From contig JAMONI010000228.1 in the NCBI GenBank assembly GCA_027065935.1, positions 1 to 10,118 on the forward strand: a stretch of DNA of 10,118 nucleotides, in the 5' to 3' direction. Every line of letters starts with the position of its first letter. Positions within the stretch are counted from its first letter, which is position 1. The notes beneath the pieces are model-generated. The model ran no database searches. It had not been told where the DNA came from and worked only from the letters and a program-made list of their open reading frames with translations. Below, piece by piece: positions 7,058 to 10,118 of the stretch. The stretch is from Flavobacteriales bacterium. Its GTDB lineage: Bacteria; Bacteroidota; Bacteroidia; Flavobacteriales; Flavobacteriaceae. A program made the translations under genes and the position numbers.

Positions 7058-9073
7058 TCATTTTTTCGTTGTCGGGTGTATTGAACCGGAGGCTTTCAAA
7101 GTTTCGAGCATTGCTTTGAGTGTTTTATTTTCACGCTCGAGTTCTTGTATTTTCCGGTATAAGGTTTTAATGGCTTCTACGAACAGCGGGTCGTAATCGC
7201 CGTAGGCGGTTTGATAGTATCCCAAGCTGTCTTTGGAGACTTTTTCCGGAAATATTTGCATTAGGTCCTGAGCGATAAAACCGTATTGTTTTGTCGGGGG
7301 GCGTACCGTTCCCGTTTTGTCGTCATTCCAGAAAAAACTAACGCCTTGCATACGTTCGATTTGCGCCAAGGCCCATTCGCCCGGAATGTTTCGTATGTTT
7401 TTTTTCAATCTTCGGTCGCTATTGGCCAACCAATTACCCGCCGTGGATTTGGAGGCGTTACCGTTTACTTCGAGGGTATTAGTCAGCGGAGTACGGTTGA
7501 TTCCCACCTTTTGGGTGCTTGACAAGGTTATCAACGGGGTATTGAGATTGACATAGAAAAGAAGCTTGTTAACTGAAGTGGCATTATGGTAATACATTTT
7601 GGCGAACTGTCCGGGCGTGTCGGCATCGTTGAAGAGGATTCCGCTTTCGTCTTCGGCCGAATTGGAAACGGTGATCCGGGCATTGGCGCCCGATATATCC
7701 AAGCCGTAGTTTCCCAGAATACGAATCGTTCCGGCATCAGCCCGGATTGTTCTCCCCGCACCGGGGCCGCCCTCATCATAAGCGCCGTCTAAAGTATTAC
7801 GTGTATCGGTAAACACGGACGCGGCATCCATAAAATGCACTTGTCCGGCACCGTCGGTAGCCATGATTTGGTTTGCCGTACCGTCAATAAGGGGCATTTC
7901 ATAACGTCCGGTTAAGGAACCGCCGAGCGACATTTTTCCTATAAAATATCCGGCATATCCCGTGTTTTTTAGCACTTTGGAGTAAACTCCGTAATGCGCT
8001 CCTCCGGCCGTAGCCGTGATGTTAATATAAGTGCCGAATTTTGTTCCGTTTCCGTTTCCCGAAAGAATCGTGTATGTTCCGTATTTGTCTCGTCCCGAAG
8101 CGGATGTTTGAACCAATTCATTCATAACTCCTCTAAATTCCGAATCGGGATTATACGACTGACGGTTCCATACCCCTATGGACAAATAACCGTCGCTTGA
8201 AAAAACGTTTTCCGTTCCCACCATATATTTGGTATCCGACCGGAATACGTTAACCACTCCCTTGTTAGCACCGTTCGGATTATTGACCGAATAAAAATCG
8301 TTATACATACCGCGATAACCTATATTCGGTCCCGAGCCGTTCATGGTGCCGAGAACAAATTTGTTTTGTATGCCCACCATCATATTGCCCGTTACATTGG
8401 TATAGTCAATGTAATTCTCGATAATGCTTGAAGTTTGACCGCTCATCCCGTATCCGTAGGTGTAGATTTTCAACGAACTGCTTTTTACACCGTTCAATTG
8501 GGACGTAATTCTCATTGAATAATCGTATGCGCCGACATTATCGGAACTTAGTTCCAAAACCTTAGACGACCCCTCCAAAACTATTGGACGGCCGTTGTGG
8601 ACGGTAATAATTCTTCCAGCGCCCAATCCGCCTTGATTGTAGGCTTGGTTCAACGTATTGTGGGTACTTTGTAAAGGCTTCCACGCAGCGGCATTATTGT
8701 CCCAAAAATAAAATCCGGGAGCGTTGCTTCCCGAAGCGGTAGTGAGAAATACCAACATACCGTGTTGGTTGGTACCGGGGTTTACGGAAGAAAAACCGTT
8801 GATACGAGGCACGAGAATGCCGTCGGTAGGTAGCGGGTTGGCCGGATTTCCGGAAACCACGTCCAATGTTGCCTGCGGGTTTGCAGTACCCAACCCCACT
8901 TGGGCATACACCTGAAGATGGAGCGAAAAAACAAATAAAAGGGTAAATTTTAAAGGAAAATTTACCGATAAACCTTGAAGGGAAAGAAGATTCCCCTTCC
9001 CGTAAACGTATGGCCACGGGAAAGAGAATCTTAACAAAAATGACACGCACAGGGCTGCGTTACGCCTGTTCAT
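7058..9073 (-). CDS. Exported tail-fibre-like protein with C-terminal S74 (endosialidase-type) chaperone domain
   Basis: The open frame gives 671 residues from the ATG at 9073. A signal peptide-like core lies at 41-58 (LKFTLLFVFSLHLQVYAQ), so mature protein would start at VGLGTANPQATLDV, a common start of Bacteroidota proteins of this type. A middle region rich in Gly, Asn, Tyr and Ser (about 60-545) should be beta-structured. It contains a duplicated module NTL..AY..GG.GAGR at 139-154 and 426-441. The end is an S74 / intramolecular chaperone domain (about 551-640: NSDRRLKKNI, YGFIAQDLMQIFPE, DPLFVEAIKTLY) followed by a coiled coil (about 633-662). In phage fibres this domain trimerises the protein and often cuts itself off at a conserved Ser; S552 next to D553 is in the right place. 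It starts two bases after the upstream stop. The N-terminus is odd: about 40 residues precede the signal core and no ATG lies nearer, so the true start is uncertain. No T9SS tail is present. Confidence 0.85.
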   Translation of the reverse strand: MNRRNAALCVSFLLRFSFPWPYVYGKGNLLSLQGLSVNFPLKFTLLFVFSLHLQVYAQVGLGTANPQATLDVVSGNPANPLPTDGILVPRINGFSSVNPGTNQHGMLVFLTTASGSNAPGFYFWDNNAAAWKPLQSTHNTLNQAYNQGGLGAGRIITVHNGRPIVLEGSSKVLELSSDNVGAYDYSMRITSQLNGVKSSSLKIYTYGYGMSGQTSSIIENYIDYTNVTGNMMVGIQNKFVLGTMNGSGPNIGYRGMYNDFYSVNNPNGANKGVVNVFRSDTKYMVGTENVFSSDGYLSIGVWNRQSYNPDSEFRGVMNELVQTSASGRDKYGTYTILSGNGNGTKFGTYINITATAGGAHYGVYSKVLKNTGYAGYFIGKMSLGGSLTGRYEMPLIDGTANQIMATDGAGQVHFMDAASVFTDTRNTLDGAYDEGGPGAGRTIRADAGTIRILGNYGLDISGANARITVSNSAEDESGILFNDADTPGQFAKMYYHNATSVNKLLFYVNLNTPLITLSSTQKVGINRTPLTNTLEVNGNASKSTAGNWLANSDRRLKKNIRNIPGEWALAQIERMQGVSFFWNDDKTGTVRPPTKQYGFIAQDLMQIFPEKVSKDSLGYYQTAYGDYDPLFVEAIKTLYRKIQELERENKTLKAMLETLKASGSIHPTTKK
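8942..8966 (-). repeat. 10-5-10 perfect inverted repeat in the 5' end of the S74 gene
   Basis: GGTAAATTTT (8942-8951) and AAAATTTACC (8957-8966) are perfect reverse complements separated by five bases. The repeat overlaps the codons just before the signal peptide core, and on the - strand it is followed by a T-rich stretch. It may be an operator, an RNA hairpin controlling initiation, or a chance product of AT-rich sequence. Confidence 0.6.
8989..9030 (-). repeat. Long hairpin (15-pair stem) in the 5' end of the S74 gene
   Basis: On the - strand, GATTCTCTTTCCCGT (9030-9016) can pair over all 15 positions with ACGGGAAGGGGAATC (9003-8989), with two G-U pairs, around a 12-base loop. It lies 46 bases after the stop of the upstream PPC-like gene and is followed by a pyrimidine-rich but not pure T tract. 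It could be a weak terminator or attenuator for the upstream gene, or a structured leader for the S74 gene. Confidence 0.6.
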
Positions 9074-9075
9074 TC

Positions 9076-9615
9076 TTATCTTGATTTGGTGGATAACACG
9101 ATTGTAAATTTACCTTCGGCCAGTCCGTCGGCGCCCGTTACACCGATTACAAACCGGTAAGGGCGGTTGAGGGCTACCAAATTGTCCACTTTACGGGTAT
9201 GATCCTGCATTTTGCCCCGAATGGGACGTTCGCGATTGTAATCCGACACACAGCGAATACTACGGGGCAAATCCGGAACCAAATGATTGCTGTTTTCTCC
9301 GATTACATAGGCATACACGCTGAAGTCGGCGTTTTTGTCTTCGGGAATCACGGTGACGGTTATTTCACTGTATTTGGGAATAATTCCGGTAAAAAACAGG
9401 TGTTTTCCGTTAAATTTGTTCTTCACGGTAGCCGGAAAGCAAGCGTTTTGACTGCTCCAAGCCCACGACAAGTCATCGAGGAATACCCCTTGACTTAAGT
9501 CGCCTTCATAAGCCACGTCTTGATTGGGCTTGGGTTCCACTTTATATACAACGGGTTGTTGTGTGCCGCGAACAAATAACATGAAGAAAGACATAAGTAA
9601 AAAAACTGTTTTCAT
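9076..9615 (-). CDS. Exported PPC-like beta-sandwich protein, function unknown
   Basis: The protein has 179 residues from the ATG at 9615. The frame runs upstream to a TTG at 9675, but the ATG gives a short signal peptide (MKTVFLLMSFFMLFVRG), so it is preferred. The mature part suggests a single beta-sandwich resembling bacterial pre-peptidase C-terminal (PPC) domains: DLSWAWSSQNACFP (49-61), SEITVTVIPEDKNADFSVYAY (83-103), and a closing RPYRFVIGVTGADGLAEGKF (151-170). Cys59 and Cys122 are the only cysteines in the mature chain and could form a disulfide. No catalytic residues are recognised and no sorting tail is seen, so a periplasmic or surface binding role is only a guess. The S74 gene starts two bases after its stop. 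A possible weak promoter lies upstream: TTG (9665-9663) and, 17 bases on, TCTTTTTG (9645-9638), one mismatch from the -7 consensus. Confidence 0.72.
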   Translation of the reverse strand: MKTVFLLMSFFMLFVRGTQQPVVYKVEPKPNQDVAYEGDLSQGVFLDDLSWAWSSQNACFPATVKNKFNGKHLFFTGIIPKYSEITVTVIPEDKNADFSVYAYVIGENSNHLVPDLPRSIRCVSDYNRERPIRGKMQDHTRKVDNLVALNRPYRFVIGVTGADGLAEGKFTIVLSTKSR

Positions 9616-9635
9616 AACTTTTCTTTTTTTTATGG

Positions 9636-9680
9636 AACAAAAAGAAAGCACCGGCCCTTTGCCAAGAAGCGCCAATGCTT
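9636..9680 (-). terminator. Intrinsic terminator-like hairpin after the right-edge gene
   Basis: On the - strand, AAGCATTGGC (9680-9671) pairs with GCCGGTGCTT (9655-9646) over ten positions with two G-U pairs and a 15-base loop. TCTTTTTGTT (9645-9636) follows. It begins about 13 bases after the TAA at 9695-9693, a normal position for a terminator. The long loop makes it moderate, and some read-through into the next gene is possible. Confidence 0.55.
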
Positions 9681-9692
9681 AATTCTACGCGG

Positions 9693-10118
9693 TTATTTGG
9701 AAACCGCTTTGATGCGATATTTAAATTTGTTGCCCACCGAGTGGTTTTTCATAGCGATGATAATCACTTTGCCGCGCACGTTTCGCAAGACGAATTTTTT
9801 TACGGCCCCGTTTCTGCTGTTAGGGAAGGTATAGCTAACTTTCTGCGTAGTGACGCCGTCTTTTCCCATTACGCATATTACCAAGCCCGTGCGGGCGCGT
9901 CCGTCGTATTTGTTGACGGTAATCTCCACCTTGTCGGCGAATGACGGGTTGGTTACAAAGGTTCGTTTGGTTTGTCCCATGATAACGCCTTGCTGTTGCG
10001 ACGCATCGATTTCCAGGAAACGCGGACCGATATTGGCGCCTCCGTTGGCGGCAATCCAATTCCAAGCGTTTTTGAGTTTTTTTACTTTGTTTTTGAAAGG
10101 AACAAGGCTGATTTGAGG
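9693..10118 (-). CDS. Beta-rich protein, C-terminal fragment (5' end off window)
   Basis: The frame is open from the right edge (first complete codon at 10118-10116) to the TAA at 9695-9693 and shows 141 residues. An internal ATG at 9980 exists, but the frame continues upstream without a stop and keeps protein-like sequence (LKNAWNWIAANGG, GPRFLEIDASQQQGVIMG), so the gene is longer than that start would give. The visible part looks like a beta-sandwich: FADKVEITVNKYDGRARTGL (60-79), VICVMGKDG (80-88), KKFVLRNVRGKVIIIAMKN (107-125), KFKYRIKAVSK. It shares its general order of motifs with the downstream protein at 9076-9615: an early W.W near a Leu-rich start, an EITV strand leading to V..V.G, and a final KF.I strand. 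Similarity is too low by eye to be sure. It is basic overall. Function is unknown. Confidence 0.7.
   Translation of the reverse strand, partial: PQISLVPFKNKVKKLKNAWNWIAANGGANIGPRFLEIDASQQQGVIMGQTKRTFVTNPSFADKVEITVNKYDGRARTGLVICVMGKDGVTTQKVSYTFPNSRNGAVKKFVLRNVRGKVIIIAMKNHSVGNKFKYRIKAVSK

Noticed and set aside
8942..9030. Invertible promoter (phase-variation) region
   Set aside because: The two inverted repeats are local hairpins with unlike arms, not a matching pair flanking an invertible segment, and no recombinase gene is in view.
9616..9675. N-terminal extension of the PPC-like protein from a TTG at 9675
   Set aside because: It would place 20 non-hydrophobic residues before a complete signal peptide and runs through the terminator hairpin.
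9693..9980. Separate 95-residue gene starting at the ATG at 9980
   Set aside because: The frame continues upstream without a stop to the window edge with protein-like sequence, so this ATG is internal.

Overview
The window looks like chromosome from a member of the Bacteroidota, most likely Flavobacteriia. Four things point there. Two promoters match the Bacteroidota -33 TTTG / -7 TAnnTTTG pattern and there are no clear Shine-Dalgarno sites. One protein ends in a type A sorting domain of the type IX secretion system (T9SS). The adenylate kinase has a short lid and Obg lacks the extra C-terminal domain. The TonB proteins carry the flavobacterial YPGCE / LPKMQPGQQRGKP signature. This is inferred from sequence features; no database search was possible.

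Layout. The left 6 kb is read on the + strand: the 3' end of a TonB-like gene (1-183), a second full TonB-like gene (321-1043), a large modular secreted protein with four repeated domains and a T9SS tail (1157-3832), and then a compact housekeeping operon, hpt-adk-obgE (3937-6056). Intergenic gaps in this half hold intrinsic terminators at 1074-1106 and 3851-3887 and promoters at 249-279, 1103-1130 and 3892-3920. The hpt promoter is overlaid by a 22-bp inverted repeat that is a good operator candidate. The right 4 kb is read on the - strand, converging on a gap at 6057-6193 that holds a strong hairpin terminator. In transcription order it contains a partial beta-rich protein cut by the right edge (9693-10118), a secreted PPC-like protein (9076-9615), a large secreted protein with a C-terminal S74 intramolecular chaperone (7058-9073), a small secreted or lipoprotein gene (6616-7035), and a DUF805 membrane protein (6194-6562). 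No gap without a gene exceeds 300 bases; the longest are 184-320 and 6057-6193. No tRNA, rRNA, insertion sequence or CRISPR array was seen.

How the genes work together. hpt, adk and obgE make a purine-salvage / nucleotide-balance / GTPase group that is probably co-transcribed (gaps of 7 and -17 bases). The TonB pair would energise outer-membrane transporters. The T9SS cargo and the - strand group are mainly exported proteins of unknown role. The - strand genes are closely packed (gaps of 2, 22 and 47-53 bases for the last four), so they may form one transcript. A terminator-like hairpin separates the right-edge gene from the rest.

Most unusual points: the inverted repeat over the hpt promoter; two strong hairpins inside the apparent 5' coding end of the S74 gene, together with a signal peptide that begins about 40 residues after the only ATG; a 60-bp perfect direct repeat inside the T9SS cargo gene; and two pairs of tandem paralogues, one TonB pair and one PPC-like pair (the latter weaker).
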